From Nansenia antarctica (taxonomy: Eukaryota; Chordata; Actinopteri; Argentiniformes; Microstomatidae): a DNA stretch of 64,000 bases. Under the pieces are notes generated by a model that saw nothing but the letters and a program-made list of their open reading frames with translations, had not been told where the DNA came from and ran no database searches. The stretch spans positions 16,859,581-16,923,580 of the forward strand of contig OZ022342.1 in NCBI GenBank assembly GCA_963989245.1, read 5' to 3'. This document shows, in pieces, positions 1 to 12,700 of the stretch; the first letter of the stretch is position 1, and every line of letters starts with the position of its first letter. Both the position numbers and the translations under genes were made by a program.

Positions 1-198
1 TCTTTTTGTCCTCAAGGAATGTTCATTTCAGATTTAATATCTGTTTCCTGTTTGGTGTTTGGCTTTGTGACGCACCAAATGAAGTTGCAGAGGCGTTGTA
101 ATCTCTCAACAGAAACTGATGAATGGTCCTCAGGGTCTTTGTTAATTATTTGTATTTTGTTGTCGCTTTTCAAAAGCCTGTTTGTTTGTTTGTTTGGT

Positions 199-202
<4 letters not shown>

Positions 203-247
<45 letters not shown>
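203..247. repeat. (TG)n microsatellite
   Basis: Uninterrupted TG dinucleotide run directly left of a Tc1-like element. The reading frames through it (CVCVCV or THTHTH) are not genes. Confidence 0.95.
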
Positions 248-249
<2 letters not shown>

Positions 250-261
250 ATATTGATATCA

Positions 262-785
262 TACACACTGAACACTTTATTAGGAACACTATACTAATAC
301 TGGGTAGGGCCTCCCTTTGCTTTCAAAACAACATGGATTCCACAAGATGTTGGAAATCTTTAGAGATTCTGACCCATGATGACATGATTGCATCATGCAA
401 TTCCTGCCAATTTTTCAGGTGCACTTTCAAGCTGTGAATCCACATCCCAAAGATATTCTATTGGATTCAGATCCGGTGACTGGGAAGGCCACTGAAGAAC
501 ACTGAACTCATTGTCATGTTCATGAAACTGATTTGAGATGGCTTTTGCTTTGTGACATGGTGCAATATCATGCTGGAAGTATCCATTAGAAGATGGATAA
601 ATTGTGGCCATGAAGGGATGCACACGATCAGCAACAATACTCAAATAGGCTGTGGCATGATTCCGATGATTGATTGGTATTAACGGTCCCAAAGTGTGCC
701 AAGAAAACATTTCCCACACCATTGCACCACCTCCATGAATGAGAAGGAGTATTGGTGTTCCTAATAAAGTGTTTGGTGAGTGTAT
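262..785 (-). mobile_element. Non-autonomous Tc1-like transposon, internally deleted
   Basis: Terminal inverted repeats are visible at 262-290 and 755-785 (core: aacactttattaggaacac and its reverse complement), with TA at both outer edges as expected for the Tc1/mariner target duplication. The minus strand between them encodes the C-terminal part of a Tc1-type transposase from about 722 to 393. It includes SPDLNPIEYLW, the motif around the last catalytic acidic residue of the DDE domain, and upstream a MVWEMFSWHTLGPL segment typical of the family. The N-terminal DNA-binding half is missing, so this copy cannot encode a working transposase. Confidence 0.85.
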
Positions 786-829
786 ATTTCCATTGAGCGT
801 GCATGCTGAATCTGGTAATGAACAATGCT

Positions 830-1560
830 GCTATTGAGCAAGTACAGGAAACAAAGCTTCTTGGTGTAATTTCAGACTGTAAACTAACGTGGTCAAGACA
901 TATAGACTCACATGTACTGCAGACCCTAGTATGATCACAATTAGATTACTGCCCCCGGTGGTCTGGTCAGGCACTACTCAAACACATCTAACAAAACGAG
1001 TTCAGAACAGAGCGGCTCGGCTTCCCCTGCAGTGCACAATGAGAGCAAATATAAACGACATGCATGACCGACTATAAACGGCATGCTACCAGTGGTAACT
1101 ACACAATTCCCAAAACTAAAACAAAGTTGAAACAACGTGCAATGCTATATAGAGCTATGATTGAATGGAACGCCCTGCCAGGTCATACTTAAAAAACCCA
1201 GAATAAAATCAGTTTCAAAAAACAAGTGAAGCAATACGTCATACACACTAGATTTGTGCAGTTACCACTGGTACTCCTAACTGAGTCTTTTTAAATTCTA
1301 TTTCTGTTATTTGTCGTTGTGTGTGGATGAATCGTCTTGGTCATGTGTTTTTGTGATGCTCACCGTGAGCATTGCTGACTTTTTGTTGTTGTTGTCATTT
1401 GTTGTTATGTATGTTAATACTTTTTTCCCCTTCTTTGTTATGTTTTTATGTTAATGTTATTCTTCTTTGCTATATGTTTTTGTGTGAACCCCAGGAAGAG
1501 TAGCTAATGCTGATGCATAAGCTAATGGTGATCATTAAATCAAATCACTACACATCTGTA
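830..1560 (+). mobile_element. Degenerate LINE 3' end
   Basis: Broken frames on the plus strand read like the C-terminal end of a LINE reverse-transcriptase ORF: KLLGVISDCKLTWSRHID near 860, then a SQLDYCP-like stretch, QNRAARL near 1005 and YRAMIEWNALP near 1150, with stops and shifts between. A low-complexity 3' UTR follows, ending in an ATTAAATCAAATC-type tail at about 1535-1548. A second copy of the same 3' end lies in reverse at 4615-4950. An inverted repeat (1088-1106 with 1254-1272) sits in the element. The copy is 5'-truncated and inactive. Confidence 0.7.
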
Positions 1561-1787
1561 GACCTTTGTAGTGCATCCCTGCTGTTCCCAGTTGCTGTCC
1601 ATGGTCCTGATTGTGCATGTTTAAACAGTTGGATGACATCTTGCTAATCAACAATTCACTCAAACAGCCGGGCATACTGCAGAAGTATTGGCAAAGCTAG
1701 GAAGTGCTATCGATTCGCTCCCTGAAATTAAAAGGACAATCCTTGATGTGCCATATGGAGAGGTCTAAATCGACTACACACATGGCT

Positions 1788-2075
<288 letters not shown>

Positions 2076-3960
2076 TCTTTATCTGGAGCCATGTTAAAGG
2101 TCAAGATGGAGAGCTTTGCTCTTCTCTCCTCTCTGCATGTAAATGAGTGCTTTGTACTGTACGTGGAGTCAGTTCTATTTTAAATAGAGTCATTTTAGGA
2201 TTTGAATTGCGACATGATATTTTGATGAGAAAATGCTCATGATCAGAGATGGGCATTTACGATTTTCAAATCCATCTCTTCCCATTTCCTTCCTGTTCTC
2301 TCTTTCTCCCTCTCTCCTTCACTCTCTCTCTACATCCCTCTTTCTCTTTCTCTCCCTCTCTGGGAACTGTGGTGCAGATGTTACTGCTGTGGCCAGCGTT
2401 GCAGCAGTGCTTTGTAAGCGTTTTCACACATGAGTAGGCAGTCTGAATGTCTCTGCCTAGCATAATACACACCTCACACCAGACAATAAAGTTGTTTCAG
2501 CTAACTGTGGCACTGTACAGCACAATGCTAACCTAACGATTATGCATACCAGTAAAAACAAAAAAAACATGTCAGATGATAAGATGCTTCAGCCGTAGGG
2601 TAAAAAACCTTTTTGTTAAAACCTTTCTGCACAAGAATGTCTTCCATTTGTTGCCATATGCGGATGTGCCCACACTGACTCCATCTCTATGTAATTATGT
2701 AATTATATCATTACTAAGTGAATGTCAACGACTCTTGAATGGAAATGTGACTGCCAATAGAAGAGAGGAGAGGAGGAGGTAGCAGAAAAGAGGAGAGGAG
2801 GCTGTGTAAGTGGGTTGGCAAAATACAGAGAGTTGGAGGAAAACTTAGCTATACAGGTGTAGAGAGAGAGAAGAGGACATGAGGGGTCTTTTACATTTAC
2901 AGTAATTGTACAATAGGGGTACTGGTAGTTCGTCCATCCCTTGGAAAATGTTAACAATTGAGAGAAAAAAATATTTTGGGCTGGAAAATGCTGCTGACGC
3001 TGCGTCTCCCAACCTGTGACCCTGTGGTCTTTATCACAGTGGCCTGACATCACCCCATGTGATTATATGATCTAACAAGAGCAATGCAAAAGTAACAGGT
3101 ACATCACAATAAATGGGCTTGCCCCTTTAGATGCTGTGGGTGATATGTTGTGTCAAAGCCAGTTAAATATGAAGGGGGATCTGTGGTAAGTCAAACGTAT
3201 CATTCAAAAATGTACCTGTGTATTTATTATCCTGGAAACCCTATTAGCAGATAGAACTGGGCCCCGGATAGTGGACACAGGCCATTGGAGAAGCGTAGCT
3301 CCTTTGTGTCAGCCTGCTTTCTTGTTACTCTGCTTTTCTCAACAGCTCACAGAGATTAAGGTGTACAGGTATAGAGGCAGCATTACGTTTTAAGCAGTCA
3401 GGTATGTGACAGATCATGTTTGTACGTACAAAAAGTTGAGGCTTATCGCTTAGCTCACCATGACATGAAACACAGACACACATTGTTAGCGAGAACACGT
3501 TCATTCTGCTCCTCAGCGACTGTTTGGGATGGTTTAAGACAGTCGGACTGCTGGATCTGTGTGCATGTTGATGCGTGCAGGCAGTGCAGCATATTGAAAA
3601 AGGGAGAACATGACAGCTTTGCATATTCAGGGTGCTGGGATGGGATAGCCTTAATGTTTTCACTGCTCAAGGGGAAGGCTGCTGACCCATTTAGATGGCA
3701 TATTCTTCCACATGTTTGATGCCTCTCAAATGAGGTGTTATTGGATAAAATGTCAGTCTGAACCAGAATGGTTTGTAAGAATAAGAAACCAATGCAGTAG
3801 GATCTTTTATATTGAGTTGTAACTTAAGTTTTTATGCTAGGGTCATCTTTGGTGCTTCATAAAAAAAGAACTAGTTTTTGTTTCAGTTAGCGTGTTATTG
3901 TATAACCTCTGTTTTGGCATATATGTATTGCTCCACATTACTGCTGCTGCATATAAATCT
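2076..3960. other. Intergenic, no gene recognised
   Basis: Mixed sequence with a pyrimidine-rich patch at about 2275-2360. The open frames are short, in conflicting phases, and resemble no family I know. No repeat family recognised. Confidence 0.5.
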
Positions 3961-3964
3961 GGTG

Positions 3965-4057
3965 CCCCCCCCCCCCCCCCCCCTCCCTTTCTCCATCCAC
4001 GACTTCAAAGCCATGTCAAGTCAACCCCCTACTCCCTGCAGGAATAGGTTTTTAAAA

Positions 4058-4148
<91 letters not shown>
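3965..4148. repeat. Poly-C run and (CT)n microsatellite
   Basis: A C homopolymer of 19 bases (3965-3983) is followed after about 80 bp by a pure CT tract at 4060-4148. Confidence 0.9.
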
Positions 4149-4154
<6 letters not shown>

Positions 4155-4333
4155 CCTCTCCCATTCTCCCAGTGTGCTATCAAAATGTGCTTGTTATAGA
4201 TAATGGGTAACCATTTTAAATTAGCCAAATGATGAACAGAATAGTTAACGTCAACTCTGTCTCTTCCATGAAGCAAAGCCTTACCCATTTGAAGTAAACA
4301 GTCTTGCCTGCCATTATTTCAGAGTGCTGTGGT

Positions 4334-4714
4334 GGTGGCGGTGGGGAATGTATTGTATTAACAGGAATTATGCCAAACAGTGAAAGGAAATATTAATCAC
4401 TTGGACACATTTCTCATTCAGTCTCTGGAATACAGTTTGGGCCTTTTGTTATAGTAGTGGTTATTTGATGTACAGTACCAGTCAAAAGTTTGGACACACT
4501 TTTTTGGGGGGAAGTGTGTCCAAACGTTTGACTGGTACTGTATAGGTGCAAGTGTAAGAAGGAAAGAGCAAAAACATGCAATGGCTTGAGAGACAGAGAG
4601 GGAGAGAGACAGATTTGATTGATTTGATTTATTAGGATAATTTACTAGTGATGAATCTTTCCTTTCACTGTTTGGCATAATTCCTGTTAATACAATACGT
4701 TCCCCACTGCCACC
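4334..4714. repeat. 57-bp inverted repeat with 267-bp spacer
   Basis: The segment 4334-4390 recurs as its reverse complement at 4658-4714 with only two mismatches. The spacer holds a short palindromic Tc1-like MITE and the start of a LINE 3' fragment. The right arm lies inside that LINE fragment, so the left arm may be an oppositely oriented piece of the same element. Confidence 0.85.
4471..4542. mobile_element. Minimal palindromic Tc1-like MITE
   Basis: TA, then CAGTACCAGTCAAAAGTTTG with continuation to about 4500, a spacer of a few bases rich in T and G, then the reverse complement with one mismatch, then TA. The whole unit is about 72 bp: two terminal inverted repeats with practically no interior. 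I recognise this terminal sequence as a very common Tc1-like end in salmonid-type genomes. Confidence 0.85.
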
Positions 4715-4950
4715 TCTTTCTGGGGTCCACACAAAACATATAATTAGAAATCATTACAAAAGAATAACATCAACATACATAACATCACAAAACAAATAAC
4801 AAAGAAGAACCATCCACATACAACAATACATAACAGAAATAACATGTAAATACTCAGTTAGGAGTACCAGTGGTAACTACACAACTCATACAATCTTTTG
4901 AATTTGTTTTAGTTTTTGGAATTGTGTAGTTACCACTGGTGGCATGTCTT
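4615..4950 (-). mobile_element. LINE 3' UTR fragment
   Basis: Reverse-oriented relative of the 3' end at 830-1560. It starts with a GATTTGATTTATTAGGAT-type tail (the reverse complement of a LINE 3' tail), continues with AACATAACATCA-rich 3' UTR and ends near a 19-bp inverted repeat (4866-4884 with 4922-4940) that also occurs in the plus-strand copy. Confidence 0.65.
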
Positions 4951-5494
4951 GTGTATGTATGTATGTGCATCAGCGCTAAGTGCAAGCTGCCTATACAAAC
5001 AGCCAGGGGAGAGAGGGAGAGGGAGATGGGGAGAGAGAGTGAGAGAGAGAAAAAGAGGGAAAGAGACAGATAGAAGGGGCACCATAAACGTTTTAATAAT
5101 TGAGACTATTATGTAGACTCAGACCCAGGGTTTTCTCCTTGCTAGTGGTCTGAATTTGATGCTTTCAATGGAGCAAGCTTAGTTCAGGTAGGACACTCTA
5201 AGTCAGTGCTAGCTGTCTACTACACCCGACACCATCACATGTTACATTTTGATATGGTGGCCTATTTAAGTGGTCAGTCTAGACACATCTGTGTAGCCTA
5301 CACTATTGTTGCTGGTACGGTTGGTCGTTACTGTGCTATGAGAGTGTTGCTATTGTGTGTTTTTTTACCCCTATTTTCATTTTCTCAATGAATTCACTTT
5401 ACCGTTGGGTTTTACAGACCTTTATCACACTTTCTTTTCTTTGCTTGATAAGTTGGATTTAACATGAGTTCCATGATTGTGCTGAGGCACAGTT

Positions 5495-5990
5495 ATAATA
5501 ATGATAATAATAATAATTGTATTTAGAAGCACCTTTCTCAAGGGAAAAAAAAGAAAAAAAGAAGAGAAGCAGGACAGTAAACCAAAGCAAAAACCAAACA
5601 AACAAACAAACAAAAAGGCAGCTATGGGGGATAGTGCTACAGTAGTCCGGTCCCATGCCATGCTGTACGAAGGCAAGTCTAAACAGGAGGAGGATCTTGA
5701 AGGAGATTTTATGTTTTATGCGGAGCCAGTGAAGTTGTTGCAGGGTGGGGGTGAGATGCCCCCAGGGTTTAGTGCGAGTGAGGATCCTGGCAGCTGGACA
5801 TAATATGCCAGTTCAGGGCCTTGTTGGAAACACCAAGAAGGACTCTGTTGCAATAATCCAGGCGGGAGGTGACAAAAGCATATATTAATGTTTCGGCGGT
5901 ATCTGAGAGTGAGGGTCGGAGATGGCAGATGGTTTTGAGATGGAAGAAGGCAGAATTGGTGACTGACCGTATGTGTGGTTCAAAGGAAAG
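5495..5990 (-). repeat. Probable dispersed repeat, family uncertain
   Basis: Begins with ATAATAATAATAATTGTATTT and contains phrases such as TTGCAATAATCCAGGCGGG and GTGGTTCAAAGGAAAGGCCC, which I recognise as recurring in teleost dispersed repeats (probably the 3' part of a non-LTR element). I cannot name the family or fix its ends. The frame at 5501-5803 is not a credible gene. Confidence 0.4.
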
Positions 5991-6399
5991 GCCCTATGCC
6001 ATATTACTCCTGCTGTGACGAGAGCACCAAACACAAAGAATACGCTTAAGGAAATGAAGGGTGGTGCAGGGGTGACCTGCACCTGTTCTCCTAGCTCCTG
6101 TCTTAATGGCCATTTGTTAGTATGCTGCGCTCATTCCCTCAGCTGTGTGGTACCAGTGGCCCAACAGTCTAACCTGGAGAGAAAACCAATTCTGCAATAA
6201 TATTACTTCATATGTGACTTCTTTGTGATATGTATATTTGTATATTTGTATATGTATTATGTATTCAAATATATTGTTGTCTAGGTGAAGCAAAATTGGT
6301 ATATAAACTTAAACGTAATAAATAAATACAGTATATACAGTACAACATACAGTACTGTACGTACATACATACAGTATACACACATACATATACAGACAT

Positions 6400-6403
6400 A
6401 CAC

Positions 6404-6456
<53 letters not shown>
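6400..6456. repeat. (CA)n microsatellite
   Basis: CA repeat with one CAAA interruption, preceded by ACATACATAC-type sequence. Confidence 0.9.
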
Positions 6457-6458
<2 letters not shown>

Positions 6459-6459
6459 A

Positions 6460-8970
6460 TATGGTTTCAAATATAGTCCTCAAGGTAACTCACAGTGTTA
6501 TAGTGTTCCCTGTGAATTTCATTGTACGGTCTGAAGGCCACCATGAAAACTGCAAACATATCACAGTATCAATGATCAGTTACTGTATTGAAGGATGTAC
6601 ATGATCTATGTAGCGTGGCTCACCAGAGAGAATAGGATTCCTGTCTATGAGATGAATGAAGATAGGGTGGGAAGTGTGGAGAATATTGACTACTCTCTGG
6701 ACTGAAGATGCAGGAGGAGGAGATTGTATTGACTGATTTTGGGGGCCACACCCAGCACCACTCACATTCCTTACCACCTTGACTCTCTCTGCACAAAGCC
6801 AGCACGTCTTTTTCGAGGGCGTGGTACTTTAGTGCAAAGTTCCGTACTTAGACAAGACATCACTGATAAGAGAGAGATGTCTTTCATGTTTATAGCTGTA
6901 GTGTTGAGAAGAGATAAAAGGTTTAAGGTGAATGGCTTGTATTGTTTGCTGAGGGGATCTTCTTTTCAAACGAGTGTGTGTCATAATTCAGATTATGTGG
7001 AGGTACATGTTTTTATCAAGAGAGCAGCACTGTGAACGGCCCAGTCTTTTCTTTTCCTTTCATGTTTCTTGCCTCCTGATGTTTGACTTACATTTGATGG
7101 AATGAATTCTAGGTATAAAAATCACTGAGAATTTGATTCGAGAGTCCCTTTAATAAGAAGCCAAATTAACAATTACCATTGACCAAGCCTATTCTTTTCA
7201 AGAGGAATTATAAATAGCGCCTTGGTGTTTTACACAGAATAGTGTGAGTGTATGTTGTCTGAAATGCAGGTCTGTTTGTTATTCCTAGCCTGTAGGCTGG
7301 CGTACTGATGTGAGAGCTCTCAGCTCTACTGTATTTGGTCTTGTCTGAGCCTCTGTACTCAAGGTCAGGGTGTTGGCCACAGCGTGGCAGCCAGTGTCTG
7401 GGTCTGGGTCTCAGCTGACTGTCTCTGGTAACACCATTATCTTGGTCCTATCTCAACTCTATGATACATATGCTGTACTCTACACCTTTGATTAGTATCT
7501 GTAGTCTGAGGGATGTAGTGAAGGAGGAGTGGGACCATGCAAACACTAGAGCACACAGTTTACGTAATATGAATGAAATTACTATAACATTACTTATTTA
7601 GCTGGCTTGGTGAAAATGTGATAGCAGCTGGTGAACGCGGGAACAAGTCGGCAACCAATCAAAATGTTCCGACTTTTATTCTGGGCCTGGGACTCGTTGC
7701 CTCTCTTGTTAAAATGATTTTGTGTGTGTATGACCAGTGTATTTTACGATCAGACCCAACTCGTAAGAAGAGTTATGGTTGGATTTCATAAGGTTAGAGT
7801 AATAAAGCTGATTCACATCCTTATTACTCTCCTCATCAAATTCAACCATAATCCCTTCTCAATCCCTCAAACATTTCATTCTCATCTTTTCTGCAATCGT
7901 CATTTTATAATGTTGTTGTACGGTTCTTTCATCCTTGCCCTGAAATTCTGAATATTATGTCTGACCGTGTGCCTCATTTGCTGATTTTCATGCTTGAAGA
8001 TGCTTTGTGTTTTAGATGTGCAAATCAATGACCCAAAGTGATAAGAAGGGGCTCAAAGACTAGGGTGAATAAAGTCACTCAAATGGTCAACATTCTAGCA
8101 TGCCATGGGTGACTTTATTCACCCAAAACGCATACATTATCATGGTTCATTTTGTAGCCAATCAAAGTACTGTTGCTAGGTAAATACCACATAAAACACA
8201 TGGCACTCTAGCTGGTGAGTGTTGCGGGAACACTTTGGCAGTTAGTGAGATAACTGGGTGTGTATCTATATGTGCCATATCTATAGAAGAGCCTGGAGTG
8301 TGCTAATCATGAGAGAACTAGCTAATCTCCGGTCTCTCACTGCGTTGGGTTATGTTGCGTGGTAAGTGAAGTTAATTTGAAAACTGGCTCCATCACCCCG
8401 GACTAATAAAACTGTCAGCTTGATGAGGCAAGATAGCAACCCTGACCGTTGACGCCTCCGGATGTCTCATGTTATGGTCCTATATATAGGGCAAACATCT
8501 TGCATCATGTGTGGTGCAGCAGTGGGTATAAAGGGGGTTTAACTGTTCACAGTGGATACAGGATTTGTATCTGGGAAATTGGAAGGAACAAACCGCCCCC
8601 CCCCCCCCCCCACTGTAATTCCATCTCAAATAATTTAAGTTCCAAGAATAGATTTCTGAAGGCAATGCTGATGAAAATGCCAGAACACAGTGAATAAAGA
8701 CTAGATCCTCTCCACAGATTATTGCTGCTTTTTACCCACCTTTTTACCCAATCTCCTTGTTAGTGCATCAGCCATCATGGTCAAATGCAGTTAAGGTAAC
8801 CCACTCAGATGCACTGTTGTTATTGGCTTTCTAGTGATCTGTTGCCATTCCCATTGTTTGAAAGCAAAGGGAACCTGCAGTGTTGTTGATTAGGTGAGGC
8901 GTCCTAGCCTACAGGTGGGAGGCAAGCTGTATGAAGTGAGAAACCGCAGAGAGACCACTCAAAGGCTTAG
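6460..8970. other. Intergenic, no gene recognised
   Basis: No coding exon, RNA gene or recognisable transposon seen. A poly-C run lies at 8595-8611. 5' non-coding exons of the exchanger gene might lie here or further left, but I cannot identify one from sequence alone. Confidence 0.4.
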
Positions 8971-8972
8971 AG

Positions 8973-8998
8973 GTGTGTGTGTGTGTGTGTGTGTGCGC

Positions 8999-9059
<61 letters not shown>

Positions 9060-9072
9060 TGTGTGTGTGCGC

Positions 9073-9127
<55 letters not shown>
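8973..9127. repeat. (TG)n with CG steps
   Basis: Alternating pyrimidine-purine run of about 155 bp, mainly TG with CGCGCG interruptions, about 550 bp upstream of the first coding exon of the exchanger gene. Confidence 0.95.
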
Positions 9128-9128
<1 letters not shown>

Positions 9129-9679
9129 AGAGCTAAGGAAGAAGAGGCGTCGGTGATCATCCATGCATGATACATGCTCTTATATAAAAGATGCCTCAGC
9201 CAGGACTTTTCAGGGATAAGAGTGGAGTAAACACACTCTGTATAGTATCTCCTCTGCACCATTCTGTCATGTTTTAACACTTCGTTTGGCACAGTACAGT
9301 CAGAGATTGGAAAGAGTGACGGTTATATTTTTACATCTTTTTTTCCACTCAATTATTTAAATTATTAGTACAGAGTGCTATGCCAATACAAAACTGGCAA
9401 CCTTGATTTTCTTTAATCTGATTGGGCCTATCAAGTGTAATGGGGGTACTGGATTGAATAATAAAGGATTAGAGAAAAGCACAAACATCTAAGAGAGCGG
9501 TCCCTAGTCCAAGTCCTGGAGAGCTTCTTACATGGTCTGCTGGTTTTGATTCAGTTGTCCAGCCGTCAATAGATAAACCAGAGCTATGTCTGTGGTTTGG
9601 CATTCACTGTATTACTGTTTAACTATTTACGCTGTGATTCACCACTGAAACACAACAAATGTTCTCTTGTGTTTTTCAG

Positions 9680-9754
9680 GGGTATCTGTTGAGTCGTTGG
9701 ACGTGAAACAGACGGATCTCTAGGACCAGCTCATTTGAAGATCCTGACGCCACC
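9680..9754 (+). other. slc8a4: 5' UTR part of first coding exon
   Basis: A good acceptor (TGTGTTTTTCAG) ends at 9679, 75 bp before the ATG. As in other exchanger genes, the coding start therefore seems to lie in a downstream exon behind one or more non-coding 5' exons, which I could not locate. Confidence 0.65.
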
Positions 9755-12700
9755 ATGTTACACAGGCGCATTCTGACCCTTGCTCACCCCTCTGCCTCCT
9801 GCCTCTCCACCTCCCTCCTCCTCCTCTTCCTCCTGGGGCTCTCCCATCTCTCGGATGGCAGCTCCGACCACAAACAGAGCAGTGCGCCCGGCAACTGCTC
9901 AGGTGAGGACAGCTGTTCTGAAGGTGTGGTCCTGCCCATGTGGAACCCTCAGAACCCCTCAGTGGGGGACAAGGTGGCACGGGCCATCGTCTACTTTGTG
10001 GCGCTCATCTACATGTTCCTGGGCATGTCCATCATCGCCGACCGCTTCATGTCGGCGATCGAGGTCATCACTTCCCAGGAGAAAGAGATCACCATTAAGA
10101 AGCCCAACGGTGAGACCTCCACGGCCACAGTGCGCATCTGGAACGAGACTGTGTCCAACCTCACACTGATGGCCCTGGGGTCGTCTGCCCCAGAGATCCT
10201 GCTCTCTGTGATCGAGGTGTGCGGGCACAAGTTTGAGGCTGGTTCCCTGGGCCCGAGCACCATCGTGGGCAGTGCTGCGTTCAACATGTTCATTATCATC
10301 GCCTTGTGTGTGTATGTGGTGCCAGACAATGAGGTGCGTAAGATAAAGCACCTGCGAGTGTTCTTTGTCACAGCAGCCTGGAGCATATTTGCGTACATCT
10401 GGCTCTACCTGATTCTGGCAGTGATCTCCCCGGGGGAGGTGGAGGTCTGGGAGGCTGTGGTCACATTCCTCTTCTTCCCCCTCTGCGTGTTTCAGGCCTG
10501 GATCGCCGACCGACGCCTGCTCTTCTACAAGTACATCCACAAACACTACCGCGTCGACAAGGCCCGCGGCATCATCATTGAGACGGAGGGAGACAGCGCT
10601 TTTACCAAGATGGACATGGAGATGGACGGTCAGGGGGGGAACTCCCACCCTCACCCCAAGGAGGTCTTGGACGGCATGCTGGAGGGGGTGGAGGAGGGTG
10701 GGGGGACAGAGAAAGACCAGGAGGAGGAGGCTCGACGGGACATGGCCCGCACACTGAAGGAACTCAAACAGAGGCACCCAGACAAGGACACGGAGCAACT
10801 GATCGAGATGGCTAACTACCAAGTGCTGGTCCAGCAGCAGAAAAGCCGGGCCTTCTACCGCATCCAGGCCACACGCATGATGATCGGCGCTGGGAACATC
10901 CTGAAGAAGCATGCGGCCGACCAGGCCAGGAAGGTGGTGAGTTGCCATGAGGCCAGTGGACATGAGGAGGACCCACATACCATCTACCTGCAGTTTGAGC
11001 CCTCCCACTACCAGTGCTTTGAGAACTGTGGCTCGCTCAAGCTATCTGTGGGGCGGCATGGAGGAGAAAGCGGCTGCACCGTCAAGGTAAGTCATTCACT
11101 GAAAAGAGAAAACGTTTTAAAAAGGGAACGCGAAATAGAAAAGGTTCTTGAATTGGAAATTACTCAAACTCGATTTTATGTTTTCATTTGATAGATTTGT
11201 GTCATTTTGAGAGACATTTGTTCTAGTAATTACTCCAGTCCCGTGAACGGATTGTCTTTCCTCAGGTGGACTACAGGACGGAGGACGGTACAGCCAACGC
11301 TGGCTCAGACTATGAGTTTGCAGAGGGAACTCTGGTCTTCAAACCTGGTGAGACACTGAAGGAGCTGACAGTGGGCGTTATTGATGATGACATCTTTGAA
11401 GAGGATGAGCACTTCTACGTGCACCTCAGCAACCCCCGCATAGTCCATCGCGCTGAGGTCGCCATTCTTGAACCCAGCTCCATTGCCACCGGCAACAGCA
11501 TGATAGGCGGTGGCCTCTCCCCCCACGTGCCCCCCAAGGCAGCCCTCGGTGTTGCTCACACTGCCACGGTAACCATCTATGATGACGACCACGCAGGCAT
11601 TTTCACGTTTGAGAGTGAGTCTATGAGGGTCAGCGAGAGCGTGGGCATCATGCAGGTGAAGGTGCACCGGACATCCGGGGCAAGGGGCAAGGTGGCTGTG
11701 CCTTACCACACCCAGGAGGTCACTGCCAAGGCTGGGGATGACTACGAGGAGGTTGCCGGCAAACTGGAGTTCCAGAATGACGAGACCATGTGAGTAACAG
11801 CAATCTTCATGATTGCGTCTGTTCCATTTACTTACTTACTTACTTACTTAATTACTTAAATCTCATTGTGCCAGAGGGCACATAGAGCACAACAGCATTG
11901 TAGCAGCATCTTTTGTTTCTAAATCTTAGAGCTGTGTAAATGTTACTTAACCAGTATGACAGACCCCAAGTGTTGTAATATTATAGCATAAATGGATATT
12001 ATATAATATCTGATACAGTCCATCTGCACAATGTAGAGCTGCACAATGTTATTGCATAATCATTCAAGTCAGAAAATTTAGATTTAGGTCAAAGTCTGTC
12101 TACTTTCGACGATTAGCTTTTCTTAGCTCCTCCTAAAGGGTTCCTTCATACATCTCAGAGCTCCGAAGTGTGACGTTGCTAGCCTGTTTATAAAGTTAGC
12201 TCCCAGAGTCAAATATAAACCACCAAACCACCTTCACTGGCTTTTTTTGTGACTAAGTCAGACAACCTTTCGACACATTTTATTTAAATAGCTCCTAGTT
12301 ATATATGGCACTACATACCCAAATAACTCCATGAATGAATAACGTCTCCACTTGGTGCTTCCGTTCTTTTAGTCGTTTCTTCAAGAAAAGCCAGGAAGCA
12401 AAGCTGTCTGGCGTGGGCCTTTAAATTGAGCATTTCATGGAGGTTAAGTGATTTTCCGTGGAGGGAGAGTGTTTATCATCTGAATCTGATCATCTATTGG
12501 TCTGAGCATTGTTTGCAATGTTGGGCAGAAGTTCCAGTCCATTTGTAAAGCAAAAGAGATTTTCTGAGGATTTTGGAAGGAGAGGATCATAGGCAAGATC
12601 ATTATGGTAGATCAGTAAATAATAGGGATTTGCACTAGAAATCTCTCCATATTCATGTACAGCGAGGGATAAAGGGAGTACAGAAAAGGAAAGGCTAAAT

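Noticed and set aside
393..722. Host gene encoding a DDE-domain protein
   Set aside because: It lies between Tc1-like inverted repeats and lacks its N-terminal half, so it is transposon debris.
9959..11008. 349-codon open frame on the minus strand
   Set aside because: Exact antisense shadow of the first exchanger exon. GC-rich codon bias of the real gene opens it; no domain is recognisable.
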